Positions 43,427 to 51,443 of a DNA stretch of 64,000 bases are shown piece after piece. Numbering within the stretch: the first letter of the stretch is position 1; each line of letters opens with the position of its first letter. A model generated the notes under the pieces. It was not told the origin of the DNA. It saw only the letters and a program-made list of their open reading frames with translations, and made no database searches. The translations under genes were made by a program, and so were the position numbers. Source of the DNA: JAVBTT01 sp031556035 (GTDB lineage: Bacteria > Bacillota > Clostridia > Oscillospirales > UBA929); NCBI GenBank assembly GCA_031556035.1, contig JAVBTT010000024.1:1-64000 (forward strand), written 5' to 3'.

Positions 43427-44320
43427 ATGAAGACCCGACTGATCCACATGGCTTTGGCGACACTGCTGCTGCTCTCCTCATGCGCTGTGTCCGAAACCCC
43501 TCCCCACTCTCCGCAGTATTCTCCATCGCCCCGGGAACCGTCGGCGTCTCCGGAGCTGGCGTATCCGTCGGAAACGCCCGGTCAGGTGGTTGTCCTGCCG
43601 AGTGATACCGAGCCGCCAACCGCCAACCCGTCCGTATCCCCCTCCGCTTCTCCAACGCCGACATCTGAACCCGCCGGCGCATCTCAGGAGCCCTCCCCGG
43701 AGATCAGTCCCTCGCAGTCTCCGTCCCCCAAGCCGTCAACCCCTCCGCAAACGTTTTCCGGCAGGGTTGTCCCTGAGCTTCCTGAGCTTACTTTTGAGAT
43801 ACATTCGGAGCCGTACGGCAACGTGTACACGGCGCATCACATCATAGTGCGGAACGGCGGCGAGCTGTACCAGGAGATAGACCTCGGCGAGTATTCCACA
43901 GAACAGGAGGGAATCACCTGCGCCTCCCAGGACATGGATTTCCTTCTTGAGGACATGAACTATGACGGGTGCAGGGACTTTCGGGTGCGGGACTATGTTA
44001 CGTCCACGCCCAACAACCAGTTTCTCACCTTTCTGTGGGATTCTGCCGGTAAAAGCTTTGTTTTTTCGCCCGAGCTAAGCGCGCTGACAAACCCGGAATT
44101 CGACGAGGCCAACCAGTTTGTGCACAGCAGGATAGTGCTGCTGCCGGATATCCTGGAGTCAAGCTTTACCTTCGATGTTGGTGAGCTTATGCTTCAGGCC
44201 GAGACGAGGCGCCATCTTGACGCGGAGCGCTCCGTGTGGCTTGTTACCGTGAGCATGAGACTGGAAGGAGTCATGACGGTCACTGACCAGTATGAGGAAG
44301 AATACGACGGCTCTATCTGA
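43427..44320 (+). CDS. Lipoprotein with XAC2610-like C-terminal domain
   Basis: 297 residues. Lipobox LSSC with Cys19. Residues about 20-115 are a Ser/Pro/Thr-rich wall-spanning spacer, much like that of the DUF4430 lipoprotein at 9597. Residues about 120-290 hold ITCASQDMDFLLEDMNYDGCRDF and TPNNQFLTFLWDSAGKSFVFSPELSALTNPEFDEANQFV. This is the pattern of the XAC2610 family, in which a short DxNxDG-type calcium loop precedes a strand-rich domain. Function is unknown. It has its own promoter and is closed by a strong hairpin at 44328, so it is probably a single-gene unit. Confidence 0.75.
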   Translation: MKTRLIHMALATLLLLSSCAVSETPPHSPQYSPSPREPSASPELAYPSETPGQVVVLPSDTEPPTANPSVSPSASPTPTSEPAGASQEPSPEISPSQSPSPKPSTPPQTFSGRVVPELPELTFEIHSEPYGNVYTAHHIIVRNGGELYQEIDLGEYSTEQEGITCASQDMDFLLEDMNYDGCRDFRVRDYVTSTPNNQFLTFLWDSAGKSFVFSPELSALTNPEFDEANQFVHSRIVLLPDILESSFTFDVGELMLQAETRRHLDAERSVWLVTVSMRLEGVMTVTDQYEEEYDGSI

Positions 44321-44327
44321 TAATGTA

Positions 44328-44366
44328 CGTTGAGCTATGCCCCTCAAAGCGGGGCATAGCTCAACG
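44328..44366 (+). terminator. Strong stem-loop after the lipoprotein gene
   Basis: CGTTGAGCTATGCCCC pairs with GGGGCATAGCTCAACG around a 7-base loop, a 16-base-pair perfect stem 8 bases after the stop. No T-run follows directly. Confidence 0.65.
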
Positions 44367-44469
44367 CTGTATGGGGCTATGATTTAAGAGATTCTTAATA
44401 TTGACTTTATCAGCACTTCAGAATCTGGTGTTATGATATGTCCATAAACTCGAAGCAGGGGGATTCAAT

Positions 44470-45687
44470 ATGAAAAAAAGCTATCTTGCGCGGCTTGTCT
44501 GCCTCGCTGTGGCGGGGCTGGTGCTGTGCTCCGCGCTGGCGGCGGCGGCGGTGAGCGGGTCGCCCTATGAGACGCTCAAAAGCTCGCTGTTTGATCTCGC
44601 GCAGGCGAAGAACTTTACGATGAGCTCCGACGTCAGGCTTTATATGGACGGCGAGATAATCGAAAGGAACTCACAGCGCACGCTGCAGGGGGACAACGCC
44701 AGCCTGAGCTACTACTACGACGACACCTTCAGCTACAACTCCGAGGCCTACAACCTCAGAACCTGGAACGGATTCGACGGGGAAGAGATTTGGTACGACG
44801 CCCAGGCACCCGGCTATTACAGCGGGGGCAACGCTTTCTTCGGAATGAGCTTAAGCTCCTATTCCCGCTTCGCGGAGCTGCTGGTGGATCTGCTGGTGGG
44901 AGACATCAAGAACAATATCTCGATGAGCCGGGACGGCGACGTGCGCAATATCTCGGGGACGCTGACCGCCTCGCAGGTGCCGGAGCTGTACAACGCGGCG
45001 CTTGAATTGGCTCTCACCCAGCAGACCTCCGGCAGAACCAGCATCTCTAACGATGAGATTGTGTCCTTCGATTACGCGGACATGACGTGTGTTGTAAAGA
45101 ACACCTACCTCTCGGGCCTTGACAAAACTTCCGATTACACCGAGTACACCGTTGCGGAGGTCAGGGATCCGGCAAATATGGGCTATGCCTTTGAATACAA
45201 CGGGAGGCACTACGACTATACAGACTCCAGGTATTTGCGCACCGAGACCGAGCCGGCCACGCCCGAGGACTATAAGAGCGCCGGATCAAGAGTCGACATG
45301 CTGCCCCTTACCAGAGCCCGTTTCACCTATATACACGGGGACGCCGTGGTGGACGACGAGGGCAGGCTTCAGTCGATAAGCGGCACGGTGTCCGCCGATA
45401 CAACCGATATTTTCGGCGAGGATCACGAGCTTGAGTTTGCCTTTGGCCTTGAGGTATCCGACATCGGAACCACCGATCCGGAGTGCCCGGTCGCCGGGGT
45501 TGAGCAGCTTCTGGCGCAGTACAGAGACGACAGCGCAAGGTACAGCTCAGTCCGCTTCACCCTGGCTGCGGACGGGAGCATTGACACCTCAAGCGTATTT
45601 GACAACATGACGAACACAGAGCAAGAAAAATATGCAGCACAAGAGGATTATTCCGACGACGCTATGGACTCGCCGATTGGCGGCTGA
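44470..45687 (+). CDS. Exported protein, first of a tandem paralog pair
   Basis: 405 residues. N-terminus MKKSYLARLVCLAVAGLVLC is a signal peptide or anchor, followed by VSGSPYETLKSSLFDLAQAKN. The mature part is strand-rich with many Asp, Ser and Tyr residues, including YYYDDTFSYNSEAYN and LLVGDIKNNISMSRDGDVRNISG. The C-terminal 120 residues (ARFTYIHGDAVVDDEGRL...DIGTTDPECPVAGVEQLL...SVFDNM) are shared closely with the next gene. I do not recognise a family. The overall layout recalls lipoprotein-carrier or stress-sensor proteins that monitor the envelope. It precedes an ABC transporter and a two-component system in the same direction. Start: AGCAGGGGG before ATG 44470. Confidence 0.75.
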   Translation: MKKSYLARLVCLAVAGLVLCSALAAAAVSGSPYETLKSSLFDLAQAKNFTMSSDVRLYMDGEIIERNSQRTLQGDNASLSYYYDDTFSYNSEAYNLRTWNGFDGEEIWYDAQAPGYYSGGNAFFGMSLSSYSRFAELLVDLLVGDIKNNISMSRDGDVRNISGTLTASQVPELYNAALELALTQQTSGRTSISNDEIVSFDYADMTCVVKNTYLSGLDKTSDYTEYTVAEVRDPANMGYAFEYNGRHYDYTDSRYLRTETEPATPEDYKSAGSRVDMLPLTRARFTYIHGDAVVDDEGRLQSISGTVSADTTDIFGEDHELEFAFGLEVSDIGTTDPECPVAGVEQLLAQYRDDSARYSSVRFTLAADGSIDTSSVFDNMTNTEQEKYAAQEDYSDDAMDSPIGG

Positions 45688-45704
45688 AACAAGGGAGGAA
45701 CATA

Positions 45705-46649
45705 ATGAAAAAAAGCTATCTGAAAAGGCTGATCTGCCTCGGAGCGGCGGCGTTTGTGCTCTGCTCGGCTCTGGCGGTGGCCGCCGTGACCGGAAGCCCC
45801 TATGAGACGCTGAAAAACGCTGTTTTTAACGGAATTGACATCAAAAACGGCACAATAAAAATGGAAATGACCGCGACCCTGGACGGGGAGCCGGTAGCGG
45901 ACGCAAACCAGAGCGTGACGCAGTATATCGGGAATGACTCTGAGATGAGCGCTTACAAGGACGGCAGCTTTTCTTTCCGCTCAGGGGAGTACAGCGTTAA
46001 CAACTGGGGCGGCTACACGGACGGCGAGAGCTGGTACACCGCCTACGGCGGCGACGGGATACACTACACCTCCAGCTACTATGGCATCCCCTCCCCGACG
46101 CAGGACATGAGCCCGGCTGAGCGGCGGTTTGTCGAGCTTTTCGCGGATCTGCTCGTGGGCGACCTGAAGAACAACATCTCCATGTACGAGAGGGACGGCG
46201 TTCGGTATATCACCGGAACCCTTGCCGAGATGCAGATACCTGAGCTTGTGGATGCCGCGTGCGACCTAATCGCATCGAGGAGCACCGCCTATCTTGACGA
46301 GAGCGACTATGAGAGCTACAGGGATGATGTTTTCCCGCCGCTGGAGAAGCTCAGGATTACTTATGTCCACGGGGACGCCCAGGTGGATGGTGACGGCAAT
46401 CTTATAGCTATAAGCGGCGAGGCCAGGGCGAGCTATACGGATATATTCGGCCGCGAGCGCGAGCTGGAGATTTCCGCCGGAATTGAGATCACCGACATCG
46501 GGACAACCGAGCCCGTCTGCCCGATCCCCGGCGTCAAGGAGCTGCTGGACGAGTACAGGCAGGAGCGCGCGAACTACAGCAATATACGCTTCAAGCTCAG
46601 CGAGGACGGCACGATCGACAGGGATTCCGTGTTTGACATGATGGACTAG
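45705..46649 (+). CDS. Exported protein, second tandem paralog
   Basis: 314 residues, clearly paralogous to the preceding product. Both share MKKSYLxRLxCL, GSPYETLK, FADLLVGDLKNNISM, IFGRERELE versus IFGEDHELE, and DIGTTEPVCPIPGVKELLDEYR. It is 91 residues shorter, mainly because a middle segment (about residues 200-280 of the first copy) is absent. There is a signal peptide or anchor at 1-27. It is separated from the first copy by 17 bases with GGGAGG as RBS. A hairpin after the stop may limit read-through into the ABC genes. No family is recognised. Confidence 0.75.
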   Translation: MKKSYLKRLICLGAAAFVLCSALAVAAVTGSPYETLKNAVFNGIDIKNGTIKMEMTATLDGEPVADANQSVTQYIGNDSEMSAYKDGSFSFRSGEYSVNNWGGYTDGESWYTAYGGDGIHYTSSYYGIPSPTQDMSPAERRFVELFADLLVGDLKNNISMYERDGVRYITGTLAEMQIPELVDAACDLIASRSTAYLDESDYESYRDDVFPPLEKLRITYVHGDAQVDGDGNLIAISGEARASYTDIFGRERELEISAGIEITDIGTTEPVCPIPGVKELLDEYRQERANYSNIRFKLSEDGTIDRDSVFDMMD

Positions 46650-46677
46650 GTCTATTAGGGCGAAATAGCTATAAATA

Positions 46678-46714
46678 CATTGCTTTCCCCCGCCCTTGGC
46701 GGGGGAAAGCAATG
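46678..46714 (+). terminator. Stem-loop between the paralog pair and the ABC genes
   Basis: CATTGCTTTCCCCCGCC, a four-base loop and the complementary arm form a near-perfect 16-17-base-pair stem, ending 21 bases before the ABC ATPase start. It could be a terminator or an attenuator that sets the ratio between sensor-like proteins and transporter. Confidence 0.6.
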
Positions 46715-46735
46715 CGCTGAAACGGGGGAAGATTT

Positions 46736-47461
46736 ATGGTACTTGAGGTAAACAACCTTACAAAGCTATACAAAAACGGGCGCGGGGTGCGCGATATCAG
46801 CTTCACGGTCGGCAGGGGCGAGGTTCTCGGACTGCTCGGCCCGAACGGCTCCGGCAAGACAACGACCATGAAGGCGATCTGCGGCCTTGTGCAGCACAAC
46901 CAGGGCGCGGTGACGATCTGCGGGATTGACGCCTTCACAAACCATGAGAAGGTCATGCTCAGAACCGGGAGCCTGATAGAGGCGCCAGCGCTGTTTGACC
47001 ACATGTCGGCGTACGCCAACATGAAAATGGCAGCGCGCTATTACCCCGGCATTGGTGATGAGCGCATTGACGAGGTGCTGCGGCTGTGCGGCATGGAGAA
47101 GTACAAAAAGGACAGAGTCGGCACCTTTTCTCTCGGAATGCGCCAAAGAATCGGGCTTGCGCTCGCGCTGCTGCCCTCCCCGGAGCTGCTGATACTGGAC
47201 GAGCCGGCAAACGGCCTCGACATCGAGGGCATGGTCTATATACGTGAGGTGGTCAAGAAGACAGCCGAAACCGGCACGGCGGTTCTTATATCCAGCCATC
47301 TGGCCCATGAGATAGAGCTTTGCGCCACAAAGGCGGCGATAATATACGACGGTGAGCTGCTGTCCGTGCGGGCCATGGGCGAGATACTGGAGTCAAACCC
47401 GTCGCTTGAGGATTATTTTCTGGAGCAGGTGGCAAAGCTTCGGAAGGGGGAACTGGCGTGA
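46736..47461 (+). CDS. ABC transporter ATP-binding protein (BcrA/NatA-type)
   Basis: 241 residues. Walker A GPNGSGKTT near 37-45, signature LGMRQRIGLALALL (in place of LSGGQ), Walker B ELLILDEPANGLD, and the switch His in ISSHLAHEIE. The short length and the GMRQR signature resemble the BcrA/LanF-type ATPases for peptide-antibiotic resistance and NatA-type exporters. It should energise the ABC-2 permease encoded next, with a 4-base overlap. RBS GGGGGAAG. Confidence 0.9.
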   Translation: MVLEVNNLTKLYKNGRGVRDISFTVGRGEVLGLLGPNGSGKTTTMKAICGLVQHNQGAVTICGIDAFTNHEKVMLRTGSLIEAPALFDHMSAYANMKMAARYYPGIGDERIDEVLRLCGMEKYKKDRVGTFSLGMRQRIGLALALLPSPELLILDEPANGLDIEGMVYIREVVKKTAETGTAVLISSHLAHEIELCATKAAIIYDGELLSVRAMGEILESNPSLEDYFLEQVAKLRKGELA

Positions 47462-48219
47462 GGGCGTTTGGAGCCGGCGTTGCCAACGAGCTTTCAAAGC
47501 TCATGTCCCGCAGGAAGTACATTGTCTTTCTGTGCATAGGCGCCGCGATATGCTGCCTGTGGGCGCTGCTCGGGAACCTGATATCCGGAGCGGTTTCCAA
47601 CATGTCCAGGGGCATCTCGCTGAGCCTTTCATCCAGCCCGATGGGTGTGCTGCCGTTCTTTTTGCAGGTGCTTGTGCCGTTTTTGATGTTTATGGGCATC
47701 ACCGACCTGTTCACTGTTGAGGCGTCCGACAGCACTATGAAGGCGTCCCTGATCCGCCCGGTTGAGCGCTGGAAGCTCTATTCGGCCAAGCTCTGCGCCG
47801 TTATGCTTTACGCGGCTGGCTACCTGATCTGCATTTTTGTCTTTTCCTCGCTGATTCAGGCGGCTTTCGGTCAGGTGGACTCGCTCAAGTCGCTGCTGCT
47901 CTCTTTTGTGTCCTACCTGTTGGCGCTGGTGCCGCTGGCGGTGCTGTGCTGCTTCGCGTCGCTGATCGCGCTTTTCGGGCGCAGCGGGACGCTGGTGATG
48001 TTTTTGCTGATTCTGGCCTACCTGCTGCTGTGCGTGCTGCCGTTTGTGATCCCGGTGCTCAGCCAGCTGCTGTTCACATCGTATTTGGGCTGGTATAAGC
48101 TGTTTGTGGGAGCGCTGCCCGCTTTTTCCAGCCTGTCCAACATGCTTCTGATAGTGCTGGGCTACGGAACCGTGTTTTTTACGGCCGGAAGCCTGATATT
48201 CGACAGAAAAGAGTACTGA
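47458..48219 (+). CDS. ABC-2 type transporter permease
   Basis: 253 residues with about six transmembrane segments (about 20-42, 62-85, 110-135, 142-168, 178-200, 222-244). The first cytoplasmic stretch ANELSKLMSRRKY and the later TDLFTVEASDSTMKASLIRPVERWKLYSAKL are typical of ABC-2/BcrB/NatB permeases. The substrate is unknown. Candidates by family are peptide antibiotics, lipids or sodium. ATGA overlap with the ATPase gene. Confidence 0.85.
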   Translation: MRAFGAGVANELSKLMSRRKYIVFLCIGAAICCLWALLGNLISGAVSNMSRGISLSLSSSPMGVLPFFLQVLVPFLMFMGITDLFTVEASDSTMKASLIRPVERWKLYSAKLCAVMLYAAGYLICIFVFSSLIQAAFGQVDSLKSLLLSFVSYLLALVPLAVLCCFASLIALFGRSGTLVMFLLILAYLLLCVLPFVIPVLSQLLFTSYLGWYKLFVGALPAFSSLSNMLLIVLGYGTVFFTAGSLIFDRKEY

Positions 48220-48275
48220 GTATAACCTGCCCCCCCGTCTCAGACCGGGGGTCGCCAGGTCTGGAGGGCGTTCTT

Positions 48276-49400
48276 ATGTCCGCGCGTTTAAAGCTTTTCG
48301 GCAACAACACAATGGCGGTTCTGGTCCTGCTCGCGCTTTGCGCGGGCGGGTCCTTTCTGATATTCTGGCTGGTTGCCGCGCCCTACGCCGGAGACAGGAT
48401 GGGTGAAAACCTGGGGGCGATCATGGCCCGCTTCTTTTCGGTGGCGGGCGTGCTTGTGCTGTGCCTCGCCGGGACAGGCAGCCTTTGGATGGCGGGCTCC
48501 GCGATACGCGGCTTCGTCAGGCCGCTGCAGCGCCTCAAACTCGCTGCCGCCGAAATAAGGGACGGAAATCTGGACTACGAGCTCATTGTCACCGGAAATG
48601 ACGAGTTTGCCGAGGTGGGCAGGAGCTTTGAGGAAATGCGGATCCGGCTCAGGGACTCCAATCGGCAGAAGAAGGTGGCGGAGGATGAGCGCGGGGCGAT
48701 GATGGCGAGCATATGCCATGACCTGAAGACGCCGATCACCTCAATAATGGGCTACGCGGAGGGCATTCTGGACGGAGTCGCGGACACGCCGGAGAAGCTC
48801 AGGGAATACGCGCTGGTCATCAGCAAAAAGGCGCATTCGCTGCAAAAGCTCACCGATGACCTTTCGCTGCTATCCCGCCTGGAAAACGCAGCCCTTTCCC
48901 TTGAGCTCAGACCGCTGGATATAGGCGGACTTGCCGGCGAAATAGCGTCCGAGTTCGCGGAGGAGACGCCGGACATCAAGCTGAGCTTCGATATTGAAAA
49001 AGGGCTTGTAAGCGACATAGACCGGGAGAAGTTCGGGCGGGTGCTGGTAAACTTTTTGCAGAACAGCGTTAAATACAAGAGGCCGGAGCAGGCCGCTGTG
49101 TCGGTGGCGCTGAGGGTGGTCAGGGCTGGGGAGCAGGCGTTTTTAACCCTAAGCGACAACGGGATCGGGATAGCGGACGGGGATATGGAACGAGTCTATG
49201 ACCGATTTTATCGCGCGGACGCGTCGCGAAGCGTTGTAAAGGGCAGCGGGCTCGGGCTGTCCATAGCCCGTCAGATAGTCACGCTGCACGGGGGGAAGAC
49301 CTGGCTGCGCGCCGCCGAGAGCGGCGGGGTCACGGCGTGCGTGCTGTTGCCGCTGTCCGGGCGGGGTGCGCAGCGGCCCGGGGAACGGAGGAGGACATGA
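48276..49400 (+). CDS. Sensor histidine kinase (ABC-linked)
   Basis: 374 residues. Two transmembrane helices (about 12-35 and 48-72) with only a very short loop outside are followed by a HAMP domain (about 74-125), the H-box with His148 (SICHDLKTPITSIMGYAEGI), N-box NFLQNSVKYK, and G-boxes DNGIGIAD and GSGLGLSIA. The minimal outer loop suggests intramembrane sensing or sensing through the neighbouring ABC transporter, as in BceS-type systems. RBS GGAGGGC. The stop overlaps the response regulator ATG (ATGA). Confidence 0.92.
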   Translation: MSARLKLFGNNTMAVLVLLALCAGGSFLIFWLVAAPYAGDRMGENLGAIMARFFSVAGVLVLCLAGTGSLWMAGSAIRGFVRPLQRLKLAAAEIRDGNLDYELIVTGNDEFAEVGRSFEEMRIRLRDSNRQKKVAEDERGAMMASICHDLKTPITSIMGYAEGILDGVADTPEKLREYALVISKKAHSLQKLTDDLSLLSRLENAALSLELRPLDIGGLAGEIASEFAEETPDIKLSFDIEKGLVSDIDREKFGRVLVNFLQNSVKYKRPEQAAVSVALRVVRAGEQAFLTLSDNGIGIADGDMERVYDRFYRADASRSVVKGSGLGLSIARQIVTLHGGKTWLRAAESGGVTACVLLPLSGRGAQRPGERRRT

Positions 49401-50089
49401 GCAGGGTACTGATAATAGAGGACGACCAGGAGATAGCCGCGCTGGAGAGGGACTATCTTGCAATAAACGGCTTTGAGGCCGAGATCCGCGCGGACGGAAT
49501 AAGCGGCCTTCAGGCCGCGCTGGACGGAGGCTTTGACCTGGTGGTGCTGGACGTCATGCTGCCGGGGCTGGACGGCTTTTCCGTGCTCAAGAAGCTGCGG
49601 GAGGGGCTGGACATACCGGTAATCATGCTGTCGGCACGCGGGGAGGACATAGACAAGATACGCGGCCTGGGGCTGGGAGCGGACGACTATATGCTCAAGC
49701 CGTTTTCCCCGGGCGAGCTTGTGGCCCGGGTGCGAGCGCATCTGGCGCGCTACGAGAGGCTGACCGGCAGGAACGGGGGCGAAAAGCGCACCCTGATCGA
49801 AGCCCGGGGGCTGAGCATAGACAAGCAGGACAGGCGGGTCTTTTTCCAGGGAGGGGAGAAATCTCTGACTCCTAAAGAATTCGATATACTCCTGTTCCTC
49901 GCCGAAAGCCCGAACCGTGTGTTCGGCAAGGAGGAGCTGTTTGAGAAGGTGTGGGGGCTTGAGGCGATGGGGGACAGCGGCACTGTGGTCGTGCACGTGC
50001 GCAAGCTGCGCGAGAAGATAGAGCCGGATCCGCAGAACCCGCAGTTTATCGAGACCGTGTGGGGGACGGGTTACAGGTTCAGGATGTGA
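49397..50089 (+). CDS. OmpR-family response regulator (ABC-linked)
   Basis: 230 residues from ATG 49397, coupled to the kinase stop; an in-frame codon at 49337 lies within the kinase gene. Receiver with Asp52 in VVLDVMLPGLDGFS, Thr/Ser in MLSARGED, Lys in MLKPFSPGEL. A winged-helix domain at about 130-228 (LTPKEFDILLFLAESPNRVFGKEELFEKVW, VVVHVRKLREKIEP, VWGTGYRF). It probably controls the ABC operon and perhaps the paralog pair. The stop codon is followed at once by a compact family C element. Confidence 0.94.
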   Translation: MSRVLIIEDDQEIAALERDYLAINGFEAEIRADGISGLQAALDGGFDLVVLDVMLPGLDGFSVLKKLREGLDIPVIMLSARGEDIDKIRGLGLGADDYMLKPFSPGELVARVRAHLARYERLTGRNGGEKRTLIEARGLSIDKQDRRVFFQGGEKSLTPKEFDILLFLAESPNRVFGKEELFEKVWGLEAMGDSGTVVVHVRKLREKIEPDPQNPQFIETVWGTGYRFRM

Positions 50090-50173
50090 GGAAGAGGGCA
50101 GCCGGCAGGGTTCTTGAATAACCCGGGAATGGTTGCTAAAGGCAAGCGCGCGCAGGCTGTGCGGAGCTTGACA
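50090..50173 (+). repeat. Structured repeat family C, compact copy C5
   Basis: GGAAGAGGGCAGCC starts right after the response-regulator stop and GCGGAGCTTGACA closes it. GCAGCC can pair with GGCTGT near 50154-50159. GGGTT...AACCC makes a P2-like hairpin at 50108-50124. It is only 84 bases long and lacks a clear P3, so membership is less certain than for C1-C4. Confidence 0.45.
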
Positions 50174-50205
50174 TCAGTCAAAAAATTGCACCAAAGGAGC
50201 AGCGA

Positions 50206-51240
50206 ATGAAGGACAAAACCCTTTTTTCAGATATTGACACGATCGCGTTCCGTGACGGCGCGGTCATCATGCTTGACCAGACACTGCTGCCGGGTGAGGA
50301 GAAGACCCTTCACCTCACCGAGTATACCCAGGTGACGGAGGCGATACGCTCGCTGAGGGTGCGCGGCGCCCCCGCGATCGGCATCGCGGCGGCGTACGGT
50401 CTGTGTCTGGCGGCGTACGGGAGCGGGGCGGAAACCTATGACGGGCTCCGCGCCGACATTATGGAGGCGAGGGACGAGCTGGCCTCGGCCCGCCCGACTG
50501 CGGTGAACCTGTTTTGGGCGCTTGAGGAGATGACGAGGGTGCTGGAGTGCGCGAGGGGAGCGCAACCGCACGCCGTACGTGAGGCCTTGCGGGCCAAGGC
50601 GGACGCAATGGCCTGCGAGGACGAGCGAGCCTGCCGCGCGATAGGCGCGCACGGTCTGCCGCTTTTCCGCGACGGCATGGGAGTTCTGACGCACTGCAAC
50701 GCCGGAACGCTGGCGACGGTTAGATATGGCACCGCCCTAGCGCCGATATACGCGGCGACCGAGGCGGGACTGAGGCTGAGGGTGTACGCCGACGAAACGC
50801 GTCCGCTTCTTCAGGGCGCGCGTCTGACCGCGTGGGAGCTCATGCGGGCCGGGGTGGACACGACACTGATATGCGACAGCATGGCCGCCTGGGTTATGTC
50901 CAGGGGGCTTGTGGACATCGCTCTGGTCGGCTGCGACCGGGTGGCGGCCAACGGCGACGCGGCCAATAAAATAGGTACGCTGGGGGTGGGGGTTCTGGCA
51001 AAGCGTTTCGGCATACCATTCTATGTCTGCGCTCCGATGTCGACTATAGACAGGGACACGCCGGACGGAGGGCATATTGAGATCGAGGAGCGCGGCGGAG
51101 CGGAGGTGACGGAGCTGTGGTACAAGGAGCGGATGGCCCCGCGGGGGGTCAAGGTGCTCAACCCCGCCTTTGATGTGACGCCGGCCGAATTAATAAGCGG
51201 ATATATAACGGAGCGCGGAATCCTCCGCCCGCCGTTTTGA
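50206..51240 (+). CDS. mtnA: S-methyl-5-thioribose-1-phosphate isomerase
   Basis: 344 residues. It isomerises methylthioribose-1-phosphate to the ribulose form in methionine salvage, or acts on related aldose-1-phosphates. Motifs: RVRGAPAIGIAAAYG, ARPTAVNLFWAL, catalytic Cys164 in THCNAGTLATVRYGTALAPI, DETRPLLQGARLTAWEL, catalytic Asp244 in GCDRVAANGDAANKIGT, and APMSTIDRDTPDGGHIEIEER. These correspond to the Cys/Asp pair of Bacillus MtnA. No other salvage genes are adjacent. RBS AAAGGAGC. A good terminator lies at 51343. Confidence 0.94.
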   Translation: MKDKTLFSDIDTIAFRDGAVIMLDQTLLPGEEKTLHLTEYTQVTEAIRSLRVRGAPAIGIAAAYGLCLAAYGSGAETYDGLRADIMEARDELASARPTAVNLFWALEEMTRVLECARGAQPHAVREALRAKADAMACEDERACRAIGAHGLPLFRDGMGVLTHCNAGTLATVRYGTALAPIYAATEAGLRLRVYADETRPLLQGARLTAWELMRAGVDTTLICDSMAAWVMSRGLVDIALVGCDRVAANGDAANKIGTLGVGVLAKRFGIPFYVCAPMSTIDRDTPDGGHIEIEERGGAEVTELWYKERMAPRGVKVLNPAFDVTPAELISGYITERGILRPPF

Positions 51241-51258
51241 GCCTAAAACCTGTTTATG

Positions 51259-51342
51259 TTGATGTACCAGTTAAGCCTTGCCGCAGCAGACTGATACTAA
51301 TACCTGTTTAAAACCGGAAGGTTTTAACATGGGATTAGTATG
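51259..51342. repeat. Repeat family B end (B3) joined to family A copy A4
   Basis: TTGATGTACCAGTTAAGCCT (51259-51278) is the inverted copy of the right end of B1. It is followed, 7 bases after its TTGCCG end, by a minimal family A copy: GATACTAATACCTGTTTAAA (51292-51311) and GGTTTTAACATGGGATTAGT (51320-51339) with only a few bases between. A4 is essentially the two family A termini joined, about 50 bases, and would form a near-continuous hairpin. Confidence 0.65.
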
Positions 51343-51390
51343 AATACCCCCAAACGCCGCCCAGGGAGCCGGGGCGCGTTTGGGGGTATT
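51343..51390 (+). terminator. Terminator downstream of mtnA
   Basis: AATACCCCCAAACGC (51343-51357) and GCGTTTGGGGGTATT (51376-51390) are perfect 15-base arms around an 18-base loop. TTATGTTGTGTTT follows. Confidence 0.75.
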
Positions 51391-51394
51391 TATG

Positions 51395-51423
51395 TTGTGT
51401 TTATAGAGTTATTGTGGTAAAAT
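51395..51423 (+). promoter_or_regulatory. Possible promoter of the CFI-box protein gene
   Basis: TTGTGT (51395-51400), a 17-base spacer and TAAAAT (51418-51423). The predicted start is only about 14 bases before ATG 51444, leaving just enough room for the CGGAGGTG RBS. Confidence 0.4.
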
Positions 51424-51443
51424 ATGTGATCGGAGGTGTTCAT

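Noticed and set aside
44401..44437. TTGACT...TATGAT as promoter of the first paralog
   Set aside because: The spacer is 25 bases, too long. The promoter of that gene remains undefined, although an AGATTCT/AGAATCT inverted pair (44389, 44420) lies there.
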